Shown here one piece after another: positions 44,803-56,468 of a stretch of 64,000 bases of DNA (position 1 is the first letter of the stretch; each line of letters opens with the position of its first letter). The stretch is from Luzula sylvatica (Eukaryota > Streptophyta > Magnoliopsida > Poales > Juncaceae). The position numbers and the translations under genes were made by a program. The stretch covers positions 15,524,393-15,588,392 of the forward strand of contig OX326960.1 of NCBI GenBank assembly GCA_946800325.1, written 5' to 3'. The notes beneath the pieces were generated by a model, which saw nothing but the letters and a program-made list of their open reading frames with translations, was not told the origin of the DNA and made no database searches.

Positions 44803-47368
44803 GGTGGTACTCATCTTTGTGTTCGTTTTTGTTTCAAATTGGTGCTCGTTCGTTTCTTCTTATATATTTTTTCTATTTGTTTTTTGTATTTTTTTACTTC
44901 AAATTGATGAGTGTATCGTTATTTAACATGGCACGATACATGTGATTTATATTTGTGCGTCGAATTAATCTTGGTATTTCATATTAATACATGTATCCAT
45001 GTCTGGAATCTCATTCAACAATTATTATTGTCCATGTTATTGTGCTTGCGGTATTATTTTCTTGATTTATTCTGAATTTTCAAAAGGATGCATTAAAAAA
45101 AATTAACATTTTCGTTTGTGCACAAAATATGTACGTACGCTGCGATTACCTCAGTAAATCATGATTTTGAAAATATTTAGAGTAACAACCGTTTGAATTG
45201 TTCAGGAGCTGGATTTCTTGAATAATTCAAATGGTTTTTGCTTTAAATTTTTTTATTTTTTTGTACATCATCGGCAAAATCAAAAAAATGAAGTCGTCGT
45301 AATATTTTATTGAGAACAAAAGCTAAAATGTTTTGTATTTTGTATTTCGGATTTCGGATTTCTGATTTCACCACTTGTAATCATATTTGTGTTAATATTA
45401 GCATATTTTCCTATATTTTTTTATTACCATTCTTATTCTTATTTCGTATTCAAACTCGTATTTTGTATTTTTTTCGCATTTCATAATTCATAATTCCAAA
45501 TTAATTATTCATATTTCGAAGTTCTTAGTTTGTGCGAATTGTTTTTCGTGTGAATCATATTTCGTGTCATCACATTATTACATGTCTACATGATGATATG
45601 ATAATGAATTGATTATTAAAAAAATTGAGATTATTACATGTCTCGATATATGTCTTTGCATTTGTAATCATGAATGTTTGGAGCATTTTTATTGATCTCA
45701 GATTTGTCAGAACCTTGAAAAGTGTATTTAATCTGTACCAAAAGCAATTATCATTGAGATGAATTATATTTAACATGTGTAATAATTGTGTGTATATTCA
45801 TTGACTTTGCGCGGAATATAAACCGGGGAAATGCATGAACTCAACGATATCATCAAGTTGTGAATAATTTTGTGTGCATTGATTATCTTTGTAAACAATA
45901 TTTCATGTAACAACAGACAATCTATAAGCAAAAATTGACATTATTTTTTATTTTTCGTATACATGAAGCAATAATTTTGAACATTTTGTACATGGAACTG
46001 ATATTGTGACATAACCTTTGATTTATTAATAAATAGTCATACATATTAGTCACTTTGCAAACAAATGGTTTACTTTGCAAAGCGATATTGTAAGAGAACT
46101 TTTGATCTACTAAAAAAAATTCGTGTACATTTATTCACTTTGTAAACAATTATGTTGTTTCTCGAACAATTAACAAATTATGACTAAACAAATATCGCTT
46201 TGTAAGAGAACTTTTGCTTAATATTTCTCGAACAATTAACAAATTTCACACATTACAATTAAATTAATTTTTGCGTACGCATCATCAACAACAAACAATA
46301 ATTTGTTCTTTTACTATGAAACTGGAGATAACAGCTTGTATTGTCACGAGAGAATAAATAAATCTTTGCACAATTGTTTATTTCTTATAAATGAGAGGCA
46401 ATGGAGTAACATGAGTTCGAGTCATCTGGATAGTTTTTCATGCGGATTGGTTTTTCGTGCGAATTGTTTTTCGTGTGAATTATTTTTTCATGCGAATTAT
46501 TTTTTTCCTCTCAAGTTTCTTTTTGCAAGTATATAAATTCATTATTACAATTATCACGACAATAATGATTGATGATATGATGATGATAATATGATTATGA
46601 TGATATGATTACGATATGATGATTTGATGATGTGATGATTATGACATGATGTTATGATTATGATATGATGATGATTATGATATGTGATGATTATGATATG
46701 ATTATGACATGATGCTATGATGACAATAATTAAAAAATTACCAAAAAACCCTATTATTTCTAAAATGCAAAGAAGCCCCAAAATTACCAGTACCTTGTTT
46801 CTTATGTTGATACTATATCGGTACCACCAACATTCCTTGTTCGTGTCGTACCGGCCTGGCTCGGTAAGCGAAGCAAATTTGACACGTCGTTTCCCTTTCT
46901 CGTTCGGGTAGTCTTCTCGCCAAAAAACTCAGGAGCTTTTGTTCTCATCAAGATGAAATAAGAACCGCAATTTTCGCAGAACCGACTATTAACGCCTAAA
47001 AGAAACATAAAAAATGAATAAATATTAGGGTTCATGACTTTAGGAAAAAAAAACACCTCTATAAAAGGGGTGAATGTCTCGACAACTTCGTTCGGGTCGT
47101 CTTATCGGCAAAAACTTCAAGAGCTTTCGTTCTCGTCACGATGAAATCCGAACTGGTACTTCATGAAAAAATGGTAAAAAATGAAGAAGCCACAAACTGT
47201 TGTGTGGGACAAATAGGCTGTCTTCGTTCTTGTGAACCAACAGCATGTGATTCGCCCGACTCCGTATCAGTCGATACCGGTACCACAAATTGAACCTTGT
47301 AATCATAATAAATCAAAATCAGAATATAATTTTGCAGCAAGGCAAGGGAAATAGAAGGAAAAAGTTAC

Positions 47369-48035
47369 CTTCATATCATCTAGTAGGATCCTGCGATATC
47401 AGTATTCGTTTCGGCACATGAAAGATTTGCGGAGGCATTTCATCGGGCGACTAATGTGCAAAGAGTGCGGAGCAATTTCGTCCAGATTTCGCCCGTGAGG
47501 AAAGATTAACACTTTTTTTTTTCTTTTTTCACCGATTCTATCAATATTTTAAAACCTAAAAATCAGAAATTTAATTAACTAATTAATAATAAAAAAAGAA
47601 CAAATTTTTTACCTTCATAGGATCTGGTCGAACTCTGCGATACCGATATTCTACATTTCGGTATTCGAAAGATTCTCCTAGGCATTTGATCGATCAAGTA
47701 ATGTGGATAGGAAGAGCAACCTAAAAATCAGAAATATAATTAATTAGTTAATAATTAAAGAAAGAAGAAGAAAATTACCTTCATACCATCTGGTCGAACT
47801 ATATGATACCGATATTCATGTCGGTGTTCGAAAGATTCGCCTAGGTATTTGATCGAGCAAGTAATATGCATAGAAAGAGCAAGCTAAAAATCAGAAATTT
47901 AATTAATAAAAAAATAAAAATAAAAGTTACCTTCATAGGAACTTGTCGAACTCTTCGATACCGATATTCATTTCGATTCTCGAAAGATTCGCCTAGGCAT
48001 TTGATCGAGCAAGTAATATGCATAGGAAGAGCAAC
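47369..48035 (-). repeat. Tandem array of exon-like units (four copies)
   Basis: Minus-strand units at 48035-47931 (105 bp), 47883-47779 (105 bp), 47720-47613 (108 bp) and about 47500-47369. Each begins after ttttag, encodes about 35 residues (consensus around HITCSIKCLGESFEHR then EYRYR and VRPDGMK) and ends ATGAAG before GTAA. Lengths are multiples of three and phase 0. Copies 1 and 2 are open; copies 3 and 4 carry one stop each. Gaps are only 47-58 bp between the first three copies. Confidence 0.7.
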
Positions 48036-48283
48036 CTAAAAATCACAAATTTAATTAATTAGTTAATAATTAAAAAAAATTATGTGTTGTCTTCCAAGAA
48101 TTAATTTCTGATTTTAATTAATTTAATAAAAATCAGAAAATATTTCATCGAACACCCTTTTTGCATCCTGTACAGGGCATGCATGCATGTACTTTCCAAC
48201 AATTAAAAAATTTCAGTATGAAATTATACCTTATGTGTGCGTCTTCCATCAGCTAGAGGGAGAAATGGAGTACAAAAGAATCG

Positions 48284-48284
48284 C

Positions 48285-48377
<93 letters not shown>
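48284..48377 (+). repeat. (CT)n microsatellite
   Basis: About 90 bp of almost perfect CT repeat, interrupted once by ttct near 48305. The RE-repeat frame on the opposite strand is an artefact. Confidence 0.95.
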
Positions 48378-48378
<1 letters not shown>

Positions 48379-48856
48379 TCCGTGGCTAGTGAAGAACGGC
48401 ATCCAAATTTGTTCTCATCTCCCTCGCCAGCGCGTAGTGTAGAGCTTGCCGACCGGAGCAGCACACAGAGAGCGTCCCATTCTCATTTCGCCGGCTAGGG
48501 TTCCGTCTAGCAGCTAGATGAATTTGACAGGTTCCCATCTTCACCGCGAATGCAGAGCCCATGAACCGACAGTTCCGGCCATGCTGTCCTGATTTCGGCT
48601 ATGTTTCGCCTCCGATTACCCCGCTAGGGTTTGCTCGCATCGTCTTTTTTTCTGTTTTGGGTCGCGTTATGAGAAGAGAGAAAGGGAACCGGGGATAAAT
48701 ATGAGAGATGCAAAACAATTGGTGCACCGTGGTCCAGAGAAAAGTAATGTGAACAGTAAAAATGAACAGTATTGTGCCACGTGTCACCGTTATATAACAC
48801 GTATAAAATAAGCTTCCTAAAGCAGAAAACCTTTGTTAACATGTTAAGACCGTGTC

Positions 48857-48873
48857 CTATTTCAAAAAAAAAA
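48857..48873 (+). mobile_element. Extreme 5'-truncated LINE insertion (17 nt)
   Basis: CTATTTC plus ten A residues is flanked by the perfect 19-bp direct repeat AACATGTTAAGACCGTGTC at 48838-48856 and 48874-48892. The insert resembles the 3' end of the LINEs in this window (tttttc-poly-A at 18590; ccttc-poly-A at 49.5 kb). Confidence 0.7.
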
Positions 48874-48892
48874 AACATGTTAAGACCGTGTC

Positions 48893-49495
48893 GCTGTTGC
48901 CCATACATTTTCTCAATTTCCTCCAATAATACATTTTCTCAATTTCCTCCAATACATTTTCTCAATTTCCTCCAATACATTTTCTCAATTTCCTCAAATA
49001 TGCATATGATGAAGACCTAAAATAATAAATCAAAAGCCAAGGCACCATCGTTTTTTGAGATTAATTTTTAATTCATAATGCTTGTACAGTTTCATGGAGA
49101 TTACACTATTTTCTAAAGTTCGAAGTTGAAGTCATTTAATAATCAAGTCACAAGGTTTATAATTTATATCTGGGTAGATCAGCATTCACTTCTATGGTGT
49201 GAATCTGGTCATGACAAAGGAATGATTTGTGAAATCCAAATGCATTCTTTTCAGTAAAAATATCAAGAAATCATGAAAAACATAAAATAAACGAGATAAT
49301 AATTGTAATTCAGTGAAACTCCAAAATATTTTTTAGCAAAATGAAATATTGAATGCTAATGAGAGAAAAATCTGGGACACATCAAGAAAAATGTCATTTC
49401 CACTAATGCAAAATACAAATGATGTTGGGCTCCCTCGAATATTTTGGGCCTTGTGAAATAACCTTATTCTCCAAACAAATATAAACCAGATGGAA
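48893..49495 (+). repeat. Segment S2, left part
   Basis: Matches S3: 48990-49260 aligns with 53730-53960 (caaatatgcata, gatttaataatcaagtcacaagg versus gatttaatgcatcaagtcacaagg, atggtgtgaa) and 49310-49480 aligns with 56470-56790 (tttttagcaaaa, gaatgctaatga, gttgggctc, aaacaaat). 48901-48998 is a local tandem array of four 23-bp tacattttctcaatttcctc units, present only once in S3. The S1/S3 TIR element is missing here (empty site at about 49320). Confidence 0.7.
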
Positions 49496-50259
49496 TTTTT
49501 TTTTTTTTTTTTTTTTTGAAGGATGGGCATTACGCCGACCTTTGTGTTTGCATTAAAAATATAATTTATAGTGGTTGTATGAAAGAAAATAGAAAAATAA
49601 AGGAAACAAAGATCCTTCTATCTACTCCAAGAGATGAAATCGTCAACCATGTTCCCCACTCTTGCTCTCGGCGACCTCTTCTTGTTTTGAAATATCCGTA
49701 TATTTCGTTTCTTCAAAACATTCCACATTGTCGTCATCCATAGTGTGTCACACAATTTCCCATATTGTCCTTCCAAACACTGAGAGTGGTGGTATTGTTC
49801 ATATTTCTCGGTAACTTGGTGGGTTTTTTTTTTTTTAAATAACTTGGTGGTTATTTCTAGTACGCGCCATACCCCGTGTGTACGTACATTGTACTAATAA
49901 GTGATCACGCATTTCTTGATTGCGGTTGCATAGGACACATTGTCAGTTATGGGGCCAACCTTTTCTTGCTAGAAGGTTGTCCTTGTTTATTCTCCTGTGG
50001 AGGAAAAGTCAAGTGAAGAAGCGTGCTTTGAGGAGAGCCTTAGTGTGACGTACTAGTTTTTTCCATGGATTTCGCATCCCGGGATTGATTTGGAAGTTGT
50101 ATGCGGACTTGGTTGTGAATTTATTTGTTTTTTCCATCTCCACATGGTTTCATTATTTGCAATAAGGAGATCCGTAGATATGTTGTAAATCCGTAGGTCG
50201 GTGGATAATGTTTTTAGGAAGGAATTATATATGGTGCCCCTCAAATACTAAAAAGTTAT

Positions 50260-50391
50260 GTTGATGCGTCAATCGATAAGAGTTAATGAGAGTTAATTGG
50301 ATTGATTAGCAATTAAATCAATGTTTAGTTGGATTGATTCAATTAAAATGTCTAATCAATTCAATTAACTCCCCTCGATTGGCGCATCAAC
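50260..50391. mobile_element. Small fold-back MITE (132 bp)
   Basis: Ends GTTGATGCGTCAATCGA and, on the complement of the right end, GTTGATGCGCCAATCGA; pairing continues (gagttaattggattgatta), so nearly the whole element is one hairpin. No clear target duplication. Confidence 0.7.
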
Positions 50392-50469
50392 GATCATTTT
50401 GTGTTCATGGGAGCATAACATACTTACCCTTTTAGGAATGGCGAGAGGGAAGTTCTTGGGAGGTGGGAG

Positions 50470-50876
50470 CAGACCCGGTCCCAAATTTTCAAGTACCCGA
50501 GGTTTATTTTGAAAATAGACCTCATAAACACTTAATTTATTTGAAGAAATATTAACGTATTTTGTCACAATAGATTGTGTAGCATATTGATTGTGGCCCT
50601 AAATTTTATTCAATAAATTCAAGATTCAAATCTCACTTAGTTCAATTTTTTGTTAATATTTGCATTGTATTTTAGAAAAAAAAAGTAATTAAAAAAGTAT
50701 ATTGTGAAATTTGAACTCATGACCTCTTACAAGAGAAACTATTGTTTTACGAATGGACTACAAACAATTTTGTGATATTTAACAAATTTATTATATATAA
50801 TTATATGTTTTTAACTTGATAAATCATGTTTTTCGAAACCTCGGACTTCTTGGGCCTATAGCCGGTGCCGGCCCTA
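50470..50876. mobile_element. hAT-like MITE (407 bp) in the LINE remnant
   Basis: Left end CAGACCCGGTCCC and complement of the right end TAGGGCCGGCACC. Flanked by GGTGGGAG (50462-50469) and GGCGGGAG (50877-50884), an 8-bp duplication with one mismatch. LINE homology continues on both sides, which supports the boundaries. Confidence 0.6.
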
Positions 50877-51125
50877 GGCGGGAGATATCATTTATCATTG
50901 CGACTCCATGCATGAGCCTCGTATACTTTGACCAAATCCCTTGCGGATCAATGTTTTCGAGGCCCCCGAGCAATCATTTTTTTTTTGGGAGACACACGAC
51001 CCTGCAATTAATGGCGCATTTGTCCAGATTATGTTTGTCGGATCCCTACCATAGAAAGTATTTTATAATTTGGGCCATTTGTTTCTCTATCCATGGAGGC
51101 AGCTTATAAACTTGCATTATGTATG

Positions 51126-52335
51126 TTTTATTTTTGAGATACGATAGGCGAAATGTCTATCGAAATTTCTATTAAAAAACAAAAAGTGTTTGCAATGATT
51201 TTGGTACATCGTATCCACAATAGATTAATCGAGATAAAAAAAGACAAAAGTGTAGTTTGCATTATGTATGTCAGAAGTGCATTTAGGATGGATTAGTGTG
51301 ACTAGTATCTTACTCTTTCATGAGGCAATTTGTTTTTTTTGTGGCAATTTTGTATATTAAACTGATAGTTACATGAAATCAATATATGAATATTAGAAAA
51401 CTATGGTAGCACGAATATACAAAAATTATGAGTATATGATGTGTAAAAGGTGTTAGGTGAAAATCACAGGATTAATTGTAGAAAATAAATAAAATATTCT
51501 AGAATTTTTATTATTTCTTAAGAAATTCTATAACTATCATATTTATTTATTACATATCAGATTATGTTACATGAATTATATTTTCATAAAATATTATGTT
51601 TTTAATATAACAAATTTGTAGAGGATATTATTTTTTAATACAATTTTAGAGAATATTATTTTTTAATATAACTAAATGTTAGAAAATATTATTTTTTAAT
51701 ACAACTATTGTTTAGAATTATTTTTTTAATACAACTAGCTTTTAGAGAATTTTTTTTTTTAATACAACTATGATATACGAATACGGGTACGAATACGAAA
51801 TACGGAATACTGTATCCGATTTTCGATTTCGAATACGAATATGAATACGGTATTAGCTATGAATACGTATACGATATTCGATATATGATTTCGGATACAA
51901 ATGTGGTATTCGATGTCCAATATGAACACATATACAAATACAATATCCGATTTCGAATACGATTACAAAGACGAATATACGATATCAAATAAATAAATAA
52001 ATTTGAAAATTAAAAAATACATATCAAATTATATTAAATTAACTTAAATAAATTAATTCAAAAGTATTTATTCATTCGGATTAATTAAATAAATCGATGT
52101 GACATTCTACGAAGAAGAAAAACGACTATCTAATGTCCGGTAAAAGGTCAATTTTGGAAATCCAAACAAACTTTTTATGATTGCTCAGCTCATATACAAA
52201 GTTTTTAAGATTTTAAACTTTATTTCCTAAGGTCTAACCGAACAGAGAAAATACCATCCTGCCAATTCCATACTATCGGACCAAAATCATGACCCAAAGC
52301 TCCATGTTAGGGACCATCTCGGTGTTCCGTAACTA
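51126..52335. other. AT-rich filler between the LINE remnant and S2 right part
   Basis: 51600-51770 is a five-fold imperfect tandem repeat of about 30 bp (tatt followed by attttttaatacaact). 51770-51990 is a degenerate gaatacgaatacg series. 52080-52330 has no recognisable feature. No gene. Confidence 0.5.
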
Positions 52336-52970
52336 AAATAATTTATGTGACAAAATACAAAAATAAAAATCGCTAGGAAGTTTCAGGTTAAGATCAATCG
52401 AAATAGATTTGTATGATCAACTGTTGAGATCAAACCAAATCGAATCGAATATATTTGTATAATTTATTAGACAAAACAACGAGCACGTATAATATAAATT
52501 ACACAACGCTGTGGATTCTCCGAAAAAACAGTTTGGATAAAATCCAAGAATCTTTGCGAGCAAAAATCAGGATCAACGGCTGCAATCGAAACAGAATCGA
52601 ATTGCATGAACTTGTATGCATGCTCAATTTTCTTTGAAATATTGTTATCTTGCAAAATATTAATCATGCCCAATTAAATAAATATATATTTAATTTATGA
52701 AAATATGTATTTGCATATAGCAGAATATAAATTTATTTTTTATCCTAGAAAGGAATTCAACCTAGCAGCCATTTGATGATAATAATAATTTTATCTTGGT
52801 ACCTAAACTTCCGATTTGCAAAGAGTTTTGATCTTGGATCGATCGGTCTTGAAAGAGGAAAAAAAACATTTCCACTTTTATCCGGAGACGAGAGCTCTCT
52901 CAATGCCGCAAATCGATATCATATAATCCGCAAAGTCTATTTTAAACAACTCTCTCAAATTCCTAAAAAA
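52336..52970 (+). repeat. Segment S2, right part
   Basis: Aligns with 56872-57412 nearly end to end: tgtgacaaaatacaaaaa, atcgctaggaagtttca, caaatcgaatcgaatat, ccaagaatctttgcgagc, gcatgctcaattttctt, gaattcaacctagcagcc and gagagctctctc. Identity is around 80-85% by eye. Neither strand keeps a shared reading frame, so the conserved content is probably non-coding. Confidence 0.85.
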
Positions 52971-53689
52971 TAATAAAATATCCACACACATATAAAATAA
53001 TAAAATATGGAAAATTCCAAGTTGAATCAGTTTATAAGAATCCAAACTGAATGCAACTATAATAAATACATCTTTTCAAATAGACATGACTATAAATGAA
53101 TTCAACTTAGCAGTCCTAATAAAAATATAATTGGAAAGAGAAATTCGATTAAATGAACCCGAAAATCATGGGGCGATAATCTTTCCATTTGAAATCCTCA
53201 GCAGCACGATGTGAAGGGGTTAAAGAGGCGCCTCGTCGCGAAGCCCGACACCTCTCGGTTTTGAAATTGAATGCACGATTTGAATCATCCTTTATGATAT
53301 ATAAAAGATTAGTTCTATGATTTTAATTATTATAACATTATTTGTGTCGATGATTTAACATCTCACTCGATGCAGGCACGAGGATCTTCTTACTAATCCA
53401 TAATTTGAGGGAGTGTTTGCCTCAAAAAAACGTACAATACTTATCAAATAAATTCGGAATGTAATCCCAATAAACAAATAAATTACATATTATTGATTTA
53501 TTATTAAGTTATAATCCCATTAAACAGAAATAATTTAAATATTACTAGTAAGTTAAAACAAAAACTCTTTACATTTTCTATATTGACTAATATTGTTTTG
53601 AAAAAGAAACTAAATATATATATATTTTTCAATATTTTATTTAGTCGGGGTCATTAATGTTCTGCCTAGATTATTTTCTTCGCACTCGC
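52971..53689. other. AT-rich spacer between S2 and S3
   Basis: No gene. 53150-53280 is less AT-rich (gcgcctcgtcgcgaagcccgac) but shows no frame or RNA structure I recognise. Confidence 0.4.
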
Positions 53690-54049
53690 CAGCCAATGTT
53701 TTTTTCAATTTCTTCCAGTATTTCATTATATCTCAAATATGCATACGATGATAATCCAAAAGAATCAAAAGCCGTGGCACTTATTTAAGATTAATTCTTA
53801 ATTCTTGTAAAGTTTCACTGAGCTTACATTTTTCTTTTTCTAAAGTTCAACATTGAAGTGATTTAATGCATCAAGTCACAAGGTTTATATTTGTGTAGAT
53901 CTGCATTCATTTTTATGGTGTGAACCTTGTCACGACAAACCAATGATTTGAGAATGCCATATGCATTTTGCTGACTAGAAAAAATGACCATGCATAACCA
54001 ATGTGTTGACATATCATTAAATATTATTTAGAAATCATTATCATTTATT

Positions 54050-54720
54050 TTTCACCTTCGTATATAAGATAAGAGCAGGAAAAAATTCATCATTTCACAC
54101 ATCACTAATTTATTTTATATTTCTAACAAGTTTGTTTATCGTCGTCGGTAATTAATCAAATTTAAATTTACAAATTTTGTAAATAAGTTATTGGATTGAA
54201 TTAATTCACCGTTTATCATGTGTTAAACGATACGCTTGACTAATTTCCACCGTTCATGCATACACCGTTTAACAAATTAGAATTCAATCCAATAAATTGA
54301 AAATGTGTTAAACGGATACGCGTGACTCATTTTCATCGTGTCACACCTAAATTAGAATTTGTCGAAAATTTTACAAAATAAAACTATCATAGAAAATAAA
54401 AAATATATATAAGGATGAAAATAAAATAAAAAATTCGCTAAAAATATGCAAAATACAAAGGAAAATACTTTGTTTTTAAAATATTGAAGATAAAATAATT
54501 AAAAAATTGTTCAAATGAATATTACTTATAAGGTGTAAAGTGAAATATAAAAAAATAAAATAAACCAAATTAGTTATTAATAATTTGATTTATCACATAA
54601 TCAATATTGTTTATCACATAATTAATACGATTTGCAATCTTGATATTTAGTACGTTAATGATTTATTGTTAACACATTAATATGTTAAGGAATATTAAAA
54701 AGGACAAATATATTTTTTCC
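54050..54720. repeat. Dispersed repeat R, copy 2
   Basis: Aligns with 24440-25080. Contains several copies of accgttt / tgttaaac (54215-54310), so the subterminal inverted arms are more numerous than in copy 1. Absent from the matching point of S2 (about 49255), so it is an insertion. Confidence 0.65.
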
Positions 54721-54826
54721 TCACGAAATCATGAAAAACTTTAAATAAGCGTGACAATAATTGTATATGTCTTCAAGTAGCCAGTCAAGTTGTCAACTAG
54801 TAAAATATTGAGTGAAACTCCATAGT

Positions 54827-56468
54827 GGGCATGTTTGATTTGAGGGATTTTGGTGTATTTTGGTCCAAAATCCTGGATTTTGGTTCAAATCCATTGTTTG
54901 ATTTCTTGTGTACATGTATTTTGAGGTTGATATCCATGTATTTTGTTATACACAAAAAAAATATGTATTTTGAATGGTGGATTTCACTCTCCATGTATTT
55001 GAATAAAATAATACAATATAATATAGTACAACACTAGTATAATACAATTTAATATAATATAAAATAAAATAAAATAAAATAATACAATACAATAATATAA
55101 TATACTATAATATAACATAATATAATACAAAATAATATAATATAATATAATTTAATAAATACAATATAATATGATATAATATAATATAATATAATATAAT
55201 GTAATACAGTTTAATATAATATTATATAATATAATATAATATAAAATAATATAATATAATAATATAATATAGTACAATACTATCATAATATAATATAAAA
55301 CAAAATAAATAATATAATATAGAATAGTATAATACAATATAATATAATACAATATAATATAATATAATATAATACAATACAAAATAATATAAAACAAAAT
55401 AAAATAATATAATTTAATAAATACAATATAATATGATATAATATAATACGATATAATACAATATAATGTAATACAGTTTAATATAATATTATATAATATA
55501 ATATAATATAATATAAAATAATATAATATAATATAATATAAAATAATATAATATAATATAATATAGTACAATACTAGTATAATATAATATAAAACAAAAT
55601 AAATAATATAATATAGAATAATATAATACAATACAATATAATATAATATAATATAATATAATACAAAATAATATAAAATAAAATAAAATAGTATAATTTA
55701 ATAAATACATTATAATATGATATAATATAGTATAATATAATATAATATAATGTCATACAGTTTAATATAATATTATGTAATATAATATAACATAATATAA
55801 AATAAAATAAAATAATATAATATAATATAATATAATATAATATAGTACAATACTAGTATAATATAATATAAAACAAAATAAATAATTTAATATAGAATAA
55901 TATAATATAATACAATATAATATAATATAATATAATATAACATAATACGGTATAATATAATATAATATATATGATATAATATAAACCTATATAATATAAA
56001 TTTTAAGCTACAGTAAAATAATTTAAAATAATATTATATCGTATAAAACAATACAAATATAATATAATATAGTATACTATACTATACTATAATATAATAC
56101 AAAACAATATAAAATAATATAATATACTAACATATAAAATAATATAATATAATATAAAATAATATAATATTATATAATATAAAACAATATAATATAACAT
56201 AAGATACCAACATATAAAACAATATAATATACTAATATATAAAGCAATACAATATAACATAATATAATATAAAACAATATAATATAATATATAATAAAAT
56301 AATAAAATCCGTGGATTTTGTATGAAGAATCAAACAAAGAATTTTGTATACATGATTTTAGAATACAACAAATCAAACAACTCATATGAATTCTCAAATA
56401 CATGGATATTAGAATACATGTATTTGACATATACATGTACATCAAAATCCCTCAAATCAAACATGCCC
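54827..56468. mobile_element. TIR element with (TATAA)n core, copy 3 (1642 bp)
   Basis: Starts GGGCATGTTTGATTTGAGGG and ends CCCTCAAATCAAACATGCCC, identical in the outer 24 bp to copy 1. The core 55010-56300 is TATAA repeat with a larger-scale internal duplication: tttaataaatacaatataa-type blocks recur at about 55150, 55410 and 55700. The matching empty site is at about 49320. Confidence 0.85.

Larger units (their letters stand above)
46765..48500 (-). other. Candidate multi-exon minus-strand gene, unrecognised
   Basis: Minus-strand pieces with exon-like borders: a leader with aaaccctagc motifs (48620-48480), the array of 105-108 bp units (48035-47369), a block at about 47300-47160 after gattacaag (VPVSTDTESGESHAVGSQER), and a block at about 47010-46810 after ttttag (FCENCGSYFILMRTKAPEFF, GNDVSNLLRLPSQAG) ending in TAA. 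No family recognised. It may be a gene captured by the Helitron or a decayed Helitron-borne gene. Very short gaps between units argue against normal splicing. Confidence 0.3.
44147..48660 (-). mobile_element. Probable Helitron, minus strand (right limit uncertain)
   Basis: On the minus strand the sequence ends CGCGCGAATGCGCGCG (hairpin), a short spacer, CTAG (complement of 44147-44150) and then T, the Helitron 3' signature. The body therefore extends to higher coordinates. I could not find a convincing TC 5' end, but it should lie before segment S2 at 48893. The interior has internal repeats (ttcttgaa/caattcaaat blocks near 44640 and 45205; ctcgaacaattaacaaatt near 46160 and 46230), ATG/ATGATT microsatellites (44712-44800, 46560-46730) and the exon-like array at 47.4-48.0 kb. 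Confidence 0.45.
49496..51125 (-). pseudogene. 5'-truncated LINE, minus strand, with two MITEs inside
   Basis: The poly-A appears as T-run 49496-49516. On the minus strand: end of the reverse-transcriptase region (QMAQIIKYFLW, then GSD; LPKKK and GGLENI) at about 51110-50920; zf-RVT part (NKDNLLARKGWPHN, QCVLCNRNQEMRDHLLVQC) at about 50010-49870; and MWNVLKKRNIRIFQNKK at about 49700. Many stops. Inserted into S2. Confidence 0.8.

Noticed and set aside
48249..48464. Arg-Glu repeat frame
   Set aside because: Direct translation of the (CT)n microsatellite.
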